Under the pieces are notes generated by a model that was not told the origin of the DNA, ran no database searches, and was given only the letters and a program-made list of their open reading frames with translations. Positions 42,683-52,256 of a DNA stretch of 64,000 nucleotides are shown here, one piece after another. A program made the position numbers and the translations under genes. Position 1 is the first letter of the stretch. The number at the start of each line of letters is the position of its first letter. The DNA is from Elusimicrobiota bacterium (GTDB lineage: Bacteria; CAYTYR01; UBA6262), in the NCBI GenBank assembly GCA_003153935.1, contig PMCA01000034.1:1-64000 (forward strand), in the 5' to 3' direction.

Positions 42683-43633
42683 ATGACCCAGTACAGCGTA
42701 GGGGTTGACCTTGGGGGCACTAATATCACTATTGCTCTGGTTGACGCCAAGGGAAATATCAAGAATAAAGTTAAGATCTCAACCCAGATAGATAAAGACG
42801 CGGGTTTCGTGATCAAGACCATTATCGAGAACATCAAACTGATAATCAAAGATGTCAGTGTTAAGAAACTGATGGGAATAGGGATCGGCGCCGCCGGCCA
42901 GATCGATCATGAGAACGGAGTTATCCAGTTCTCGCCTAATCTGCACTGGCGCAATGTGCACATTGTCAAAGAGATTCGCAGTAAATTCAAGCTGCCGGTT
43001 GCAATCGATAATGACGCTAACGTAGCCTGCTACGGGGAATTCATGTTCGGCGCGGGCCAGGGGGCCAATAATGTTATCTGCGTAACCCTGGGGACTGGTG
43101 TGGGCGGCGGTATCATCATTGACCGTAAGATCTACCGCGGGGTTAACGGCAGTGCCGGAGAGATCGGCCATATTACGGTGGAAAGCAATGGCCGCCGGTG
43201 TAACTGCGGCAATCGCGGCTGTATGGAAGCTTATGTAGGCGCGCCTCATATCAAGGAGCGCGCTATCGAAAAGATCAAGAGCGGCCGCCACAGCATAATT
43301 GTTAAGCTGGTAAATGGCAGTCTGAACAAGATCACCCCTAAGAGATTGGAAGAAGCGGCACTGTACAGGGATAAATTAGCTCTGGAAATATGGCAGGAGA
43401 CCGGTTTTTACCTGGGTACCGGTTTAGCGAGCTTGATCAATATCCTTAATCCCGAAAAGATCATCATCGGCGGTGGCGTGGCCAATGCCGGCAAACTTAT
43501 ATTTGATCCCTTGCTGAAGACCATAAAGGAGAGGGCTTTGCCGGTTTCCTGGCAGGATACCAAGATCGTGCGGGCTAAATTGGGAGAAGATGCCGGCGTT
43601 ATCGGCGCGGCTATGCTGGTTAAATACAGTTAG
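42683..43633 (+). CDS. ROK family sugar kinase
   Basis: A 316-residue ROK kinase, probably a glucokinase. It has VGVDLGGTNITIALVD (phosphate 1), the catalytic IDNDANVACYGE, TLGTGVGGGIIID (phosphate 2), GEIGHI with substrate Glu and His, and the ROK zinc motif CNCGNRGCMEAY. There is no DNA-binding domain, so it is an enzyme rather than a repressor. Its place after a sugar ABC ATPase and before lptD suggests sugar uptake and activation, but no regulator is present. Confidence 0.93.
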   Translation: MTQYSVGVDLGGTNITIALVDAKGNIKNKVKISTQIDKDAGFVIKTIIENIKLIIKDVSVKKLMGIGIGAAGQIDHENGVIQFSPNLHWRNVHIVKEIRSKFKLPVAIDNDANVACYGEFMFGAGQGANNVICVTLGTGVGGGIIIDRKIYRGVNGSAGEIGHITVESNGRRCNCGNRGCMEAYVGAPHIKERAIEKIKSGRHSIIVKLVNGSLNKITPKRLEEAALYRDKLALEIWQETGFYLGTGLASLINILNPEKIIIGGGVANAGKLIFDPLLKTIKERALPVSWQDTKIVRAKLGEDAGVIGAAMLVKYS

Positions 43634-43649
43634 GCCTCAAGGAGCCGTG

Positions 43650-45956
43650 ATGAAACCTAATATGGCCTGTAAAATATCCGGCATATTAGCAATTTATTTT
43701 ATAATGGTTTTTGCCCCATCGGTACTTAGCGCCGCGTCTGGTACGCAGGACGCGCCCATAGACCTGACGGCGGATTACCTGGAATACCAGAAGGGAAACG
43801 ACCTGGTTTACGGCCGGGGCCATGTGGTGGCTGTTTCGCGGGATATGTCCCTGGCTTGCGATGAGATATACGTGCAGGTAAAGGATGAGACCCTGCAAGC
43901 CAAAGGCCATGTGACCGGCCATGACCAGAGCCAGGAACTTTCCGGTGACGAGCTGGAATATAATTTGAAAACCAAAGTTGGTAAAATAGTCAAGGGCACT
44001 GCTAAATTTGGGCAGGTCTTTGTGCGCGGGCCGGTAATGGAGCGGCAGGGCCCCGACAAAATGTATGTCCCTAAAGGATATTTTACTACCTGCGACCTGG
44101 CGGAACCGCATTACCGGATCACGGCCAGCCGGATCTCTATTTACCCGCAGAAGAAAATTATTTGCCATAACGCGTTCTTTACTATCGGTGATCTGCCGAT
44201 CTTTTATATGCCGGCTTATTACCAGTCTTTGAAAAAGCAAAAATATTATATCAACATGGCCTTCGGGCATGACTCCACCGAAGGGGATTTCCTCAAGGTA
44301 ATATACGGCTATCCCCTGACTGAGCATACCTATGGGCGCCTGTATCTGGATTATTTTTCCCGGTTGGGCTGGGGCAAGGGCGCGCAGTTTGATTACAACT
44401 TCCCTGACCGGATGGTCGGCTCCCTGTATTATTATTACATCAACCAGAGAGCTAATATCGATCCGCCGGTTACCGCAGAGGATACCAGGAAGATCTATAC
44501 CTTCACCCATTGGCAAAAATTTCCGCAGAATTGGATCGCCCAGGCCAATGCCAAGGTTATGACCGATGAAAGTTTTAACCAGGTCACCAGCGAGCAAGAC
44601 TACCGTCAGGTCACCAATGATATCACCTCTTACCTGGCTTTAAGCAAAACCGCGCCGCTCTACACTTTCCGGGTGTTGGGTGAAAGGCACGACCTGTTCA
44701 GCAGCGCTACCCAGAAATATATGCCGGATTACGTGTACGCGCCGAGGCTGTCCCTGACCACCAACCAGTTGCGCTTGCCCTGGAGCGTTTCCTTGAGGGC
44801 GCCTTTATATATGAGTTTCAGCCTGGATACGAAACGCGGTTACACCTCGTCCCAGGGGCTGTACATTTGGGATGGCACTTCGCAGTTAACTCTGACCAGC
44901 ATCCTCAACCTCAACTGGATGATGTCTTTAACGCCGAGCTTGGGGATAAACGAGAGTTGGCAGGACAAGGTCAGCGCGCTGGACCTCAGGAAATTGTATC
45001 GCACGCAGTATTTTACCAACTTGAATTTAAGGACCCGGCTTAGCCGCTATGTGGACTGGGACCTGGGACATTATTACAGTGAAGAGATAAGATCAACTCC
45101 GGAGGATTTGCGGGGTGTTCTCACTAATCATGTGACCACGGCCCTGGAGTTCAGGATGGCCCGAAGGGGCCAGGCAACACCACCGCCACCGCCGACGATG
45201 ACCGAGGCCACTTATAATCAACTGCAGGGACAAACGCCGAACCTGGTACAAGTATCGAGCGGCACGGTTAGCCAGCCGTACGTAGTGTATCCTTCGACTG
45301 CAGCGGTATCAATTTCCACCTGGACGGTAAATGTCCCGGCAAGAGTGGCGCCCATCGCGCCCATGTCGCAATTATTGAGATTCCGGACCAGCACCGGTTA
45401 TAATCTTATCAACCGGCAACAATATTTCAGGTTAAGCGGATTATTCCTGGAGAACCGCAAGGCCAGATTTGATAACCTAGTCAATACCTTAACCATAACG
45501 CCGACTATTTGGATAAGCTTGGCGGCCACCGAAGAATATAGCTTTTTGACGACTGATAACCAAAGGGTAACCACCGATATGAGGGCGTGGGGCAACAAGT
45601 TCGACAGCGCGGTTCAGGCCACGTTTCTGAAGAGCACACCAGGCCAAGTCGATGTGCAGAATGACGCCGGCTTGTGGTTGACCGCTAATTGGAAGCTTAA
45701 TTTTCACCTGCGCTATACATTGTTCAATGATAATATAATGATCACCAAGTCCCAGCTTACGGAGAGGGGAATAACGCTGTACCGGGACCTGCATTGCTGG
45801 GAAGTGACATTTTCCTGGCGTAAATTGCCGCTCAGCGAAGAGGCCTGGATCCGCTTTAACTTGAAAGCGTTCCCTGCCCAGTCCATCGCCGGTTATCACA
45901 ATGAACAAATAATTGGGGATACGCAAACCGAAGAATGGAACATCAGGAGAAGATAA
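43650..45956 (+). CDS. lptD: LPS-assembly protein LptD (OstA)
   Basis: A 768-residue outer-membrane protein that inserts LPS. A signal peptide (GILAIYFIMVFAPSVLSA) is followed by an LptA-like jellyroll (IDLTADYLEYQKGNDLVYGRGHV, SGDELEYNLKTKVGKIV) and a long barrel starting near FYMPAYYQSLKKQKYYI. A Pro/Thr/Val-rich stretch, about residues 507-575 with PPPPPTM, looks like an enlarged loop. No LptE is recognised nearby. Start at 43650 fits AAGGAG and the signal peptide; a longer frame would overlap the kinase gene. Presence of LptD supports an LPS-bearing outer membrane. Confidence 0.92.
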   Translation: MKPNMACKISGILAIYFIMVFAPSVLSAASGTQDAPIDLTADYLEYQKGNDLVYGRGHVVAVSRDMSLACDEIYVQVKDETLQAKGHVTGHDQSQELSGDELEYNLKTKVGKIVKGTAKFGQVFVRGPVMERQGPDKMYVPKGYFTTCDLAEPHYRITASRISIYPQKKIICHNAFFTIGDLPIFYMPAYYQSLKKQKYYINMAFGHDSTEGDFLKVIYGYPLTEHTYGRLYLDYFSRLGWGKGAQFDYNFPDRMVGSLYYYYINQRANIDPPVTAEDTRKIYTFTHWQKFPQNWIAQANAKVMTDESFNQVTSEQDYRQVTNDITSYLALSKTAPLYTFRVLGERHDLFSSATQKYMPDYVYAPRLSLTTNQLRLPWSVSLRAPLYMSFSLDTKRGYTSSQGLYIWDGTSQLTLTSILNLNWMMSLTPSLGINESWQDKVSALDLRKLYRTQYFTNLNLRTRLSRYVDWDLGHYYSEEIRSTPEDLRGVLTNHVTTALEFRMARRGQATPPPPPTMTEATYNQLQGQTPNLVQVSSGTVSQPYVVYPSTAAVSISTWTVNVPARVAPIAPMSQLLRFRTSTGYNLINRQQYFRLSGLFLENRKARFDNLVNTLTITPTIWISLAATEEYSFLTTDNQRVTTDMRAWGNKFDSAVQATFLKSTPGQVDVQNDAGLWLTANWKLNFHLRYTLFNDNIMITKSQLTERGITLYRDLHCWEVTFSWRKLPLSEEAWIRFNLKAFPAQSIAGYHNEQIIGDTQTEEWNIRRR

Positions 45957-45980
45957 TTGATCAAGGAGGCAGATAATATT

Positions 45981-46958
45981 GTGAAGTGTCTTATAACCGG
46001 GGTAAATGGATTTGTTGGCAGTCACATGGTGGAGTTTCTGATGCAGCAGAAAAACGTGGAAATATTTGGCGTGGATAGGTGGAACACCACTAAAGAGAAT
46101 ATTCAACATTTGGCGGGGAAATTTACCTACCAGGAATTCGATATGACTGACTGGATCTCGGTTTATGATCTCTTGGATCAAGTCCGGCCGGATAAAATAT
46201 TTCATTTGGCTGCGCAGAGTTTTGTGCCTAATAGCTGGAAGGCTCCCCGGGAGACCCTGGATACCAATATTATCGGGGAACTTAATATTTTTGAATCAGT
46301 TAGGCGCTTAAAATTAGATCCCTGGATACAATTAGCCTGTTCCAGTGAGGAATATGGCATGGTCTACCCGAACGAAGTACCGATTAAAGAAACCAATCCT
46401 TTAAGACCTTTATCGCCTTATGGAGTGAGCAAAGTGACCCAAGATTTGCTGGGATACCAATATCACCAAAGCTATAAAATGAAAATAATCCGTACCAGGG
46501 CTTTCAATCATACCGGACCGCGGCGCGGGGAGAATTTTGTCACCAGTAATTTTGCCAAGCAAATTGCGGAGATTGAGCTCGGGAAGCGCGAACCGGTGAT
46601 CTACGTCGGGAACATGAATACCAAGCGGGACTTTTCCGATGTGCGTGATATTGTCAGGGCTTACTGGCTGGCGACGGAAAAGGGACTGCCAGGAGAGGTT
46701 TATAATATCTGTTCTAACGAGACCATGTCCATAAAATACATGCTTGATGTGCTCCTCTCTTTCTCCCAATTGAAAGATAAAATTCAAATAAAGGAAGACC
46801 CGGCCAGGCTGAGGCCGAGCGATGTTGCTGAACTTTTGGGAGACAGCAGTAAATTTCGTCAACAGACGGGGTGGCAGCCTGAGATTCCTTTCCGTAAGAC
46901 CATGGAAGATCTGCTTAATTACTGGAGAGCAAAGATTAATGGACGGAGGCCACAGTGA
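45981..46958 (+). CDS. GDP-mannose 4,6-dehydratase / GDP-6-deoxymannose reductase family
   Basis: A roughly 325-residue extended SDR. It has ITGVNGFVGSHMVEFL (NAD-binding), FHLAAQSFVPNSW, CSSEEYG, the active-site YGVSK and RAFNHTGPRRGENFV, and ends with DPARLRPSDVAELLGDSSK and TGWQPEIPF. The C-terminal pattern is that of the GMD/RMD group producing GDP-4-keto-6-deoxymannose or GDP-rhamnose. GTG at 45981 gives the normal N-terminus; TTG at 45957 is another choice. It overlaps the next gene by four bases. A single gene cannot complete GDP-fucose or GDP-rhamnose synthesis. Confidence 0.88.
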   Translation: MKCLITGVNGFVGSHMVEFLMQQKNVEIFGVDRWNTTKENIQHLAGKFTYQEFDMTDWISVYDLLDQVRPDKIFHLAAQSFVPNSWKAPRETLDTNIIGELNIFESVRRLKLDPWIQLACSSEEYGMVYPNEVPIKETNPLRPLSPYGVSKVTQDLLGYQYHQSYKMKIIRTRAFNHTGPRRGENFVTSNFAKQIAEIELGKREPVIYVGNMNTKRDFSDVRDIVRAYWLATEKGLPGEVYNICSNETMSIKYMLDVLLSFSQLKDKIQIKEDPARLRPSDVAELLGDSSKFRQQTGWQPEIPFRKTMEDLLNYWRAKINGRRPQ

Positions 46959-48016
46959 AAGCACTGATACTAAGCGGCGGCAAAGGCACACGTTTGCGCC
47001 CGATCACCCATACTAATGCCAAACAGCTTATTCCCATTGCCAATAAACCAATACTTTTTTACGGCATAGAAGCGATCAAGGAAGCCGGTATTACCGATAT
47101 CGGTATTATCGTCGGTGAAACCCGGGAAGATGTGAAGCAGGCGGTTGGTAACGGTGATAAATGGGGAGTGAAGATAACTTATATCGAGCAGGACGAACCT
47201 CTGGGGTTGGCACATGCGGTTAAGATAGCCGAAGATTTTATCGGCCGGGACAGTTTTGTAATGTATCTGGGAGATAATTTAATAAAAGACGGTATCAAGG
47301 CGTTGGTGACCGAATTCAAACAAAATAAGCCGAACGCGCAGATTTTACTGGCGAAGGTGCCTCATCCCGAACAATTCGGGGTTGCGGAGCTGGCTAATGG
47401 CAAGGTGATACGGCTGGAGGAAAAACCGGTATATCCTAAGAGTGACCTGGCCCTGGTCGGTGTATACATGTTTGACAGCAGTATATTCGATGCGGTGAAA
47501 AATATTAGACCAAGTTCCAGAAATGAACTGGAGATAACCGACGCGATCCAGTATTTGATCGACCAAAAGAAAGTAGTGCATCCGCATGTGGTGACTGGTT
47601 GGTGGAAAGATACCGGCAAGCTGGAGGATATGCTGGAAGCCAATAGCATAATCCTGGATACCTTCACTTTCAAGAATGAAGGTAGGGTGGATTCCGCTTC
47701 CAAGATCGAAGGCAAAGTAGTAATAGAAAAAGGGGCAGTGATCGAAGGTAGCACTGTCAGGGGGCCGGCCATAATCGGCGAAAATGCCAGAATAATAAAT
47801 TCCTACATCGGTCCATATACCTCGGTCTACTTTGGGTCCCATATTGAATCCAGCGAAATTGAACACAGCATTATTCTGGAGAATAGCCAGATCGTGGATA
47901 TAAAAAGGATAGCTGATAGTCTTATCGGACAGAACGTGGAGATAGTTAAGTCTCATACCCGGCCCCAGGCCTATCGCATCATGGTGGGAGACAGTTCCAA
48001 GATAGAAATAATATAA
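46955..48016 (+). CDS. rmlA: Glucose-1-phosphate thymidylyltransferase, long form
   Basis: A 353-residue nucleotidyltransferase starting at GTG. Residues 1-240 hold LILSGGKGTRLRP, NKPILFYGIEAI and YLGDNLI, forming dTDP-glucose from glucose 1-phosphate. The last 110 residues form a left-handed beta-helix (GKVVIEKGAVIEGSTVRGP and repeats), the long RmlA/RffH variant seen in Actinobacteria and archaea rather than the 290-residue short form. It heads the rmlA-C-like-B-D set for dTDP-6-deoxysugars. Confidence 0.92.
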   Translation: MKALILSGGKGTRLRPITHTNAKQLIPIANKPILFYGIEAIKEAGITDIGIIVGETREDVKQAVGNGDKWGVKITYIEQDEPLGLAHAVKIAEDFIGRDSFVMYLGDNLIKDGIKALVTEFKQNKPNAQILLAKVPHPEQFGVAELANGKVIRLEEKPVYPKSDLALVGVYMFDSSIFDAVKNIRPSSRNELEITDAIQYLIDQKKVVHPHVVTGWWKDTGKLEDMLEANSIILDTFTFKNEGRVDSASKIEGKVVIEKGAVIEGSTVRGPAIIGENARIINSYIGPYTSVYFGSHIESSEIEHSIILENSQIVDIKRIADSLIGQNVEIVKSHTRPQAYRIMVGDSSKIEII

Positions 48017-48042
48017 CATATCGGAAAAAGTAAGGAGACAAC

Positions 48043-48504
48043 ATGATTGCCGGTGTAGTACTTAAAGACTTGAAGTTGCATGCGGATGAACGTGGCGCTT
48101 TATTCGAAATATTGCGCGCGGATTCCCCGGAGTTTAAGAGCTTTGGACAAGCTTATGTCACTATCTGCAAACCGGGCTGGGTAAAAGGATGGCACTACCA
48201 CATGAAGCAGCAGGATTATTTCTGTGTCCTGCGCGGTAAAGCCAAAATTGTCCTATTTGACAGAAGAGAAGACTCGTTAACGAAAAATGAGATCAATGAG
48301 ATTGAACTAGATTCGTCCAAACCGCAAACTCTGGTCATACCCATTGGGGTCGTCCATGGCTTTGAGTGCCTTTCAGCTGATGAAGCCTGGATCATGAACA
48401 TACCCAACCAATTGTATAATTATAAGCAGCCGGACGAGTACCGGATCTTGTTAAATTCAGCGGAAGTACCCTATAAACCCTGGCAAAGTAAAAAAGGCTG
48501 GTAG
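48043..48504 (+). CDS. dTDP-4-dehydrorhamnose 3,5-epimerase-like cupin
   Basis: A 153-residue RmlC-family cupin: LHADERGALFEILRAD, VTICKPGWVKGWHYHMKQQDYFCVL, KAKIVLFD and VIPIGVVHGFECLSADEAWI. The conserved His appears in WHYH and the later HGF, but the usual RGLHYQ is KGWHYH, so it belongs to the shorter RmlC-like subgroup. It probably epimerises dTDP-4-keto-6-deoxyglucose before RmlD, consistent with its place between rmlA and rmlB; single-site (C3 or C5) epimerisation is an alternative. Confidence 0.85.
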   Translation: MIAGVVLKDLKLHADERGALFEILRADSPEFKSFGQAYVTICKPGWVKGWHYHMKQQDYFCVLRGKAKIVLFDRREDSLTKNEINEIELDSSKPQTLVIPIGVVHGFECLSADEAWIMNIPNQLYNYKQPDEYRILLNSAEVPYKPWQSKKGW

Positions 48505-48538
48505 GGTTGGGGTAAAGTATAATATTTGGAGGTTTCCA

Positions 48539-49504
48539 TTGCGAATTTTAGTAACTGGCGGGGCCGGATTCATTGGCTCTAATTTTGTCCGTCATATGCT
48601 GCGAAAATACCCTGATTACCGGATAGTTAACCTTGATAAGTTAACTTACGCCGGCAATCTGGAGAATCTGCGAGATGTTGCAGAGCATAAGAACTATGAA
48701 TTTATTAAGGGCGATATTACCGATCCGAAGCTGGTTAATAAACTGGCCAAGGACGCAGATGCTATTATAAATTTCGCCGCAGAAACGCATGTGGACCGGT
48801 CGATTGTAGACGCTGGTGATTTTGTTAAAACCAATGTATTTGGCACCTACTGCCTGTTGGAAGCGGCTAAAAAGCATAACGTAGCCAAGTTCATCCAGAT
48901 CTCTACTGATGAAGTATACGGGTCCATTGAAAAAGGGGCGTTCAAGGAAACAAATCCGATAATGCCTTCCAGCCCGTATTCAGCCAGCAAAGCCAGCGCT
49001 GACCTGCTGGCCCTGTCGTATTTCACCACCTATAAGATGCCGGTGATGATCACCCGTTCCAGCAACAACTTTGGTCCTTATCAATATCCGGAAAAAGTCA
49101 TACCGTTGTTCATCACCAACGCCTTGGCTGATAAGCCCGTTCCCTTATATGGGACTGGAATGAACGTGCGTGACTGGGTTTATGTTCTTGACAATGTGGA
49201 GGGTATAGACCAGGTCCTGCATAAGGGCCGGACTGGCGAAGTCTATAACATCGGAGGGGGCAATGAACTTACCAATCTAGAATTGACCAAGAAAATTCTG
49301 GAGATCTTAGGTAAGAAAGAAGATATGATAAAGCCGGTGGAAGACCGTTTGGGACATGACTGGCGCTATGCCCTGGATTGTTTCAAGATCAGGACGGAGA
49401 TCGGCTGGAAACCCCAGTACGATTTTACCAAGGCGTTGCAGGAAACAATATCCTGGTACCAAAACAATAAAAACTGGTGGTTAAAGTTGAAGGGTGATAT
49501 ATGA
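48539..49504 (+). CDS. rmlB: dTDP-glucose 4,6-dehydratase
   Basis: A 321-residue SDR starting at TTG behind GGAGG. Diagnostic blocks are ILVTGGAGFIGSNFVRHML, DKLTYAGNLENL, FAAETHVDRSI, ISTDEVYGS (catalytic Asp-Glu), YSASKASADL, RSSNNFGPYQYPEKVIPLF and GTGMNVRDWVYV. It makes dTDP-4-keto-6-deoxyglucose. It overlaps rmlD by four bases. Confidence 0.96.
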   Translation: MRILVTGGAGFIGSNFVRHMLRKYPDYRIVNLDKLTYAGNLENLRDVAEHKNYEFIKGDITDPKLVNKLAKDADAIINFAAETHVDRSIVDAGDFVKTNVFGTYCLLEAAKKHNVAKFIQISTDEVYGSIEKGAFKETNPIMPSSPYSASKASADLLALSYFTTYKMPVMITRSSNNFGPYQYPEKVIPLFITNALADKPVPLYGTGMNVRDWVYVLDNVEGIDQVLHKGRTGEVYNIGGGNELTNLELTKKILEILGKKEDMIKPVEDRLGHDWRYALDCFKIRTEIGWKPQYDFTKALQETISWYQNNKNWWLKLKGDI

Positions 49505-50394
49505 GAATACTTATAACCGGCGCGACTGGTATGCTGGGCAGTGAACTGGCGGCAACGCTGGCGGGGGAACATGAACTTTGGGCGGTAGATATCAGGAAGC
49601 CACTGGAAACGGTGCCGGGAGTACAATACCAACTTCTGGATATCGTGAACACTAAGGAAACTTTTTCCGCCATCACCCGGATAAACCCGGAACTGGTAAT
49701 TCACACTGCCGCTTTCACTGACGTGGATGGGGCGGAAACCAAGAGCGACCTGGTTTTCCAGGTCAACGCTATCGGTACCAGGAATGTGGCCCTATCCTGC
49801 CAGAAGTTTGACGCAGCGCTCATTTATATCAGCACTGATTATGTTTTTGACGGGCAAAAAACCGAGCCCTATGTGGAATTTGACCAGCCGCATCCCCTGA
49901 GCATCTACGCCCAGAGCAAATACTGGGGGGAATTATATACGCAGTGGCTGGTTAACCGGTTTATGATCATCCGCACCAGTTGGATGTTCGGCAAGAACGG
50001 CCGTAACTTTGTCCAAGCCATGCTCTCCCAGCTGAAAAACCAGCATTCGTTGAAAGTAGTGAAAGACCAGGTGGGTTCACCTACCTACGCGGTCGACCTG
50101 GCCTTGGCGATAAAAGAATTGATAACGGTCAACCAGCAGGTATCCACCGGGCTTTACGGTATCTGGCATTTGACCAATTCGGGGTTCTGTTCGTGGTATG
50201 AGTTCGCTGCGGAAATTGTCAGGCTGAGCCAAAGTCACGAAACCGTAGAGTCCACTACGAGCGAACAATTACAGAGGCCGGCCGTCAGGCCGAAAAATTC
50301 GGTCCTGCGCAATTATAACTGGGAATTGCAGAACTTCGCGGCTTTGCCGCCCTGGCAGGACGCCTTAAGGCGGTATCTGGTAACAATAAAGTGA
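49501..50394 (+). CDS. rmlD: dTDP-4-dehydrorhamnose reductase
   Basis: A 297-residue SDR: ILITGATGMLGSELAATL, VIHTAAFTDVDGAE, YISTDYVFDG, FDQPHPLSIYAQSKYWGE (YxxxK) and RTSWMFGKNGRNFV. It reduces the 4-keto sugar to dTDP-rhamnose and completes the rml set at 46955-50394. The C-terminal region has RPKNSVLRNYNWEL, the usual RP(K/R)NS motif. Confidence 0.95.
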   Translation: MRILITGATGMLGSELAATLAGEHELWAVDIRKPLETVPGVQYQLLDIVNTKETFSAITRINPELVIHTAAFTDVDGAETKSDLVFQVNAIGTRNVALSCQKFDAALIYISTDYVFDGQKTEPYVEFDQPHPLSIYAQSKYWGELYTQWLVNRFMIIRTSWMFGKNGRNFVQAMLSQLKNQHSLKVVKDQVGSPTYAVDLALAIKELITVNQQVSTGLYGIWHLTNSGFCSWYEFAAEIVRLSQSHETVESTTSEQLQRPAVRPKNSVLRNYNWELQNFAALPPWQDALRRYLVTIK

Positions 50395-50422
50395 TACAAA
50401 CGATTGCCGTGAGAGGAATGTT

Positions 50423-51292
50423 TTGAAAAATTTCTTCGGTATCCTGAGCAAAATAATATTGGTCCTGGTGGTAGCAGCCCTGGTCTGGTATAACCTGCCG
50501 CAAACGCAGGACGATCCGTTTAGTTATTTGCCGGATAAAGCCCTCGGCTACGGGCAGGTGAAAGTAAACTGGTCCGATAAAGGGCCTCAGGAACTTTTTA
50601 ACGTTTTCTGGCAGAAAATGGCTGCCGCTAATCCCCAGTTGAATAACGGCCTCGCCAGGCATTTGGCTTTGGCCTGGCTGCCCCAGGAAATCACAGCTGC
50701 GGTGCTGTACGACCGGCAATATGAATTGAGAAAACAATCCCCAGGCTTGGTGACGGTCATCAAGCTTGATAAGAAGACCCGCCTCCTGAAACTGGTAAAA
50801 CCCTGGATCAAGGTAATGTCGGGATGGGAAATTGAAAATAACCTGGTGATCATCAGCGACCAGCCGGATAACGCGCCCAGGATCAGGCCGGAAGAATTGA
50901 TTACTTTGAAGAATATGCTGTTGCCACAGCGAAATGCCGATCTGAATTTTTTCTTTCCCAACCGGGACCATCAGCTGACCGCCCTGGTAAAATCGTTTGA
51001 AGAGAAAAATAAGTTTTCCCTTTTCCCCTCTATTAGTATGGTCGACTATCTGGAAATCGACGGTAAATTAGCCGACGCCAACCGGTTTCAGGGTAAAATA
51101 ACGTTCGTGGGTAAACATATATCGGATGTTGACAATATCGGAATGGATACTATTTTCTTAAATAGCCTGTTGCAGAGGTTCCTGTTGGGTAATGATCTGG
51201 ATTACACGGGGGAAGTAAGTTCCCTGGCCAATTACGTGGAGATAAATTACCGTTTGGTCAACCTTAATAAAATTTGGGACCGGTTCAAATGA
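50423..51292 (+). CDS. Membrane-anchored protein of unknown function, first of a pair
   Basis: A 289-residue protein starting at TTG with an N-terminal anchor (IILVLVVAALVWYNL) and a soluble extracytoplasmic domain beginning LPDKALGYGQVKVN. No catalytic motif is visible. The layout (anchor, LPxx start, alternating strands and helices, around 300 residues) recalls DUF3352-type proteins, without certainty. It overlaps the next gene by four bases, and the two have similar size and layout, suggesting an old duplication. Both lie within the nucleotide-sugar region. Confidence 0.65.
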   Translation: MKNFFGILSKIILVLVVAALVWYNLPQTQDDPFSYLPDKALGYGQVKVNWSDKGPQELFNVFWQKMAAANPQLNNGLARHLALAWLPQEITAAVLYDRQYELRKQSPGLVTVIKLDKKTRLLKLVKPWIKVMSGWEIENNLVIISDQPDNAPRIRPEELITLKNMLLPQRNADLNFFFPNRDHQLTALVKSFEEKNKFSLFPSISMVDYLEIDGKLADANRFQGKITFVGKHISDVDNIGMDTIFLNSLLQRFLLGNDLDYTGEVSSLANYVEINYRLVNLNKIWDRFK

Positions 51293-52236
51293 GAAGACTA
51301 TTGATAGTGGCGATGGTCATGGTTTGCCTGGCACTGCCGGTCCGGGGCGCAGGCCTGGCGGGGTATTTACCGGCCAATATGGATGTAACTTACCAGTTGC
51401 TTCATGTTGATTCCCAACCGGCCTGGCAGGAGATATTGAATCTTTACCGTGATAAACTGGCAAATCAGAACGATCCCAATATGCTGTTGTTGAGCTATAT
51501 TTTCAAACAATTTAAATTCCGGGAAATAGCGGGAGGGTATAATCGCGCGGCTCAGCAGAATAACAATGTTTTACTGGTCCAACCGCAATTATCCGGCCCG
51601 GGAGAACAATTTAACCGGTTCCTAATAGATAACCTGGGCAGCTTCGTAGCCATTGATCAGAATTGGCACCAAACGGCTGAAGGCGAAGCCAAGATATATT
51701 TTGATATAAGAGGTGAAGCCAACGAGAAGTTAACGTCTTTTAACGTAGCCAATGACCAGGTTATCCTGGCTAGCAACAGCGCCTTGGTAAAAAAGTGCCT
51801 GGCCGCCGGGGAAAAACAGGCAAATATTGAAAGCCAAAGCTGGTACAAGGCGTTAAGGGATAAAGCGCTGGCTAATTATGACGGCGTGGGAGGCATCAAT
51901 AACCGGAACCGTAATTTTACTGCTGAGCTAAAAAAATGGGAAAAGAATAACAACCTGGTAGTGTTGATGTCGAGCGATTGGATTGACGCCCTGGGACTTA
52001 GTTTCAGGTTCCTGAGCGATGACCGCATCCAGGGGCGGCTACTTTTCCAGTGCAGCGAGCCGGGTAAAGTCGCCCTGGTCAAGAGCGACGCCGAGTTTCT
52101 GGGCGAAGTGGCGAAACGCCGTTACAGCGCCAGCCAATTAGGTATCAAAAGCAAAGTGACCGTGAACGGGAACGTAGTAATACTCGATTTTGAAGCCGTA
52201 AACTGGCGGCCGATACTTGAAAAGGAATTAAAATAA
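51289..52236 (+). CDS. Secreted protein of unknown function, second of a pair
   Basis: A 315-residue protein with a signal peptide (LLIVAMVMVCLALPVRGAG) and a mature part starting GYLPANMDVTYQLLHVD. A region FDIRGEANEKLTSFNVANDQVILASNS resembles the FDIR..ND.L.LA-type segment of DUF3352-like proteins. There is no known active site. Its ATG overlaps the upstream gene's stop (ATGA), so the two are co-translated. Function unknown; position suggests an envelope role. Confidence 0.65.
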   Translation: MRRLLIVAMVMVCLALPVRGAGLAGYLPANMDVTYQLLHVDSQPAWQEILNLYRDKLANQNDPNMLLLSYIFKQFKFREIAGGYNRAAQQNNNVLLVQPQLSGPGEQFNRFLIDNLGSFVAIDQNWHQTAEGEAKIYFDIRGEANEKLTSFNVANDQVILASNSALVKKCLAAGEKQANIESQSWYKALRDKALANYDGVGGINNRNRNFTAELKKWEKNNNLVVLMSSDWIDALGLSFRFLSDDRIQGRLLFQCSEPGKVALVKSDAEFLGEVAKRRYSASQLGIKSKVTVNGNVVILDFEAVNWRPILEKELK

Positions 52237-52256
52237 GAAATTAATAGGGAGCGAGC

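Noticed and set aside
43686-44597. Minus-strand frame of 303 codons
   Set aside because: It is opposite lptD, with no ribosome-binding site or family resemblance.
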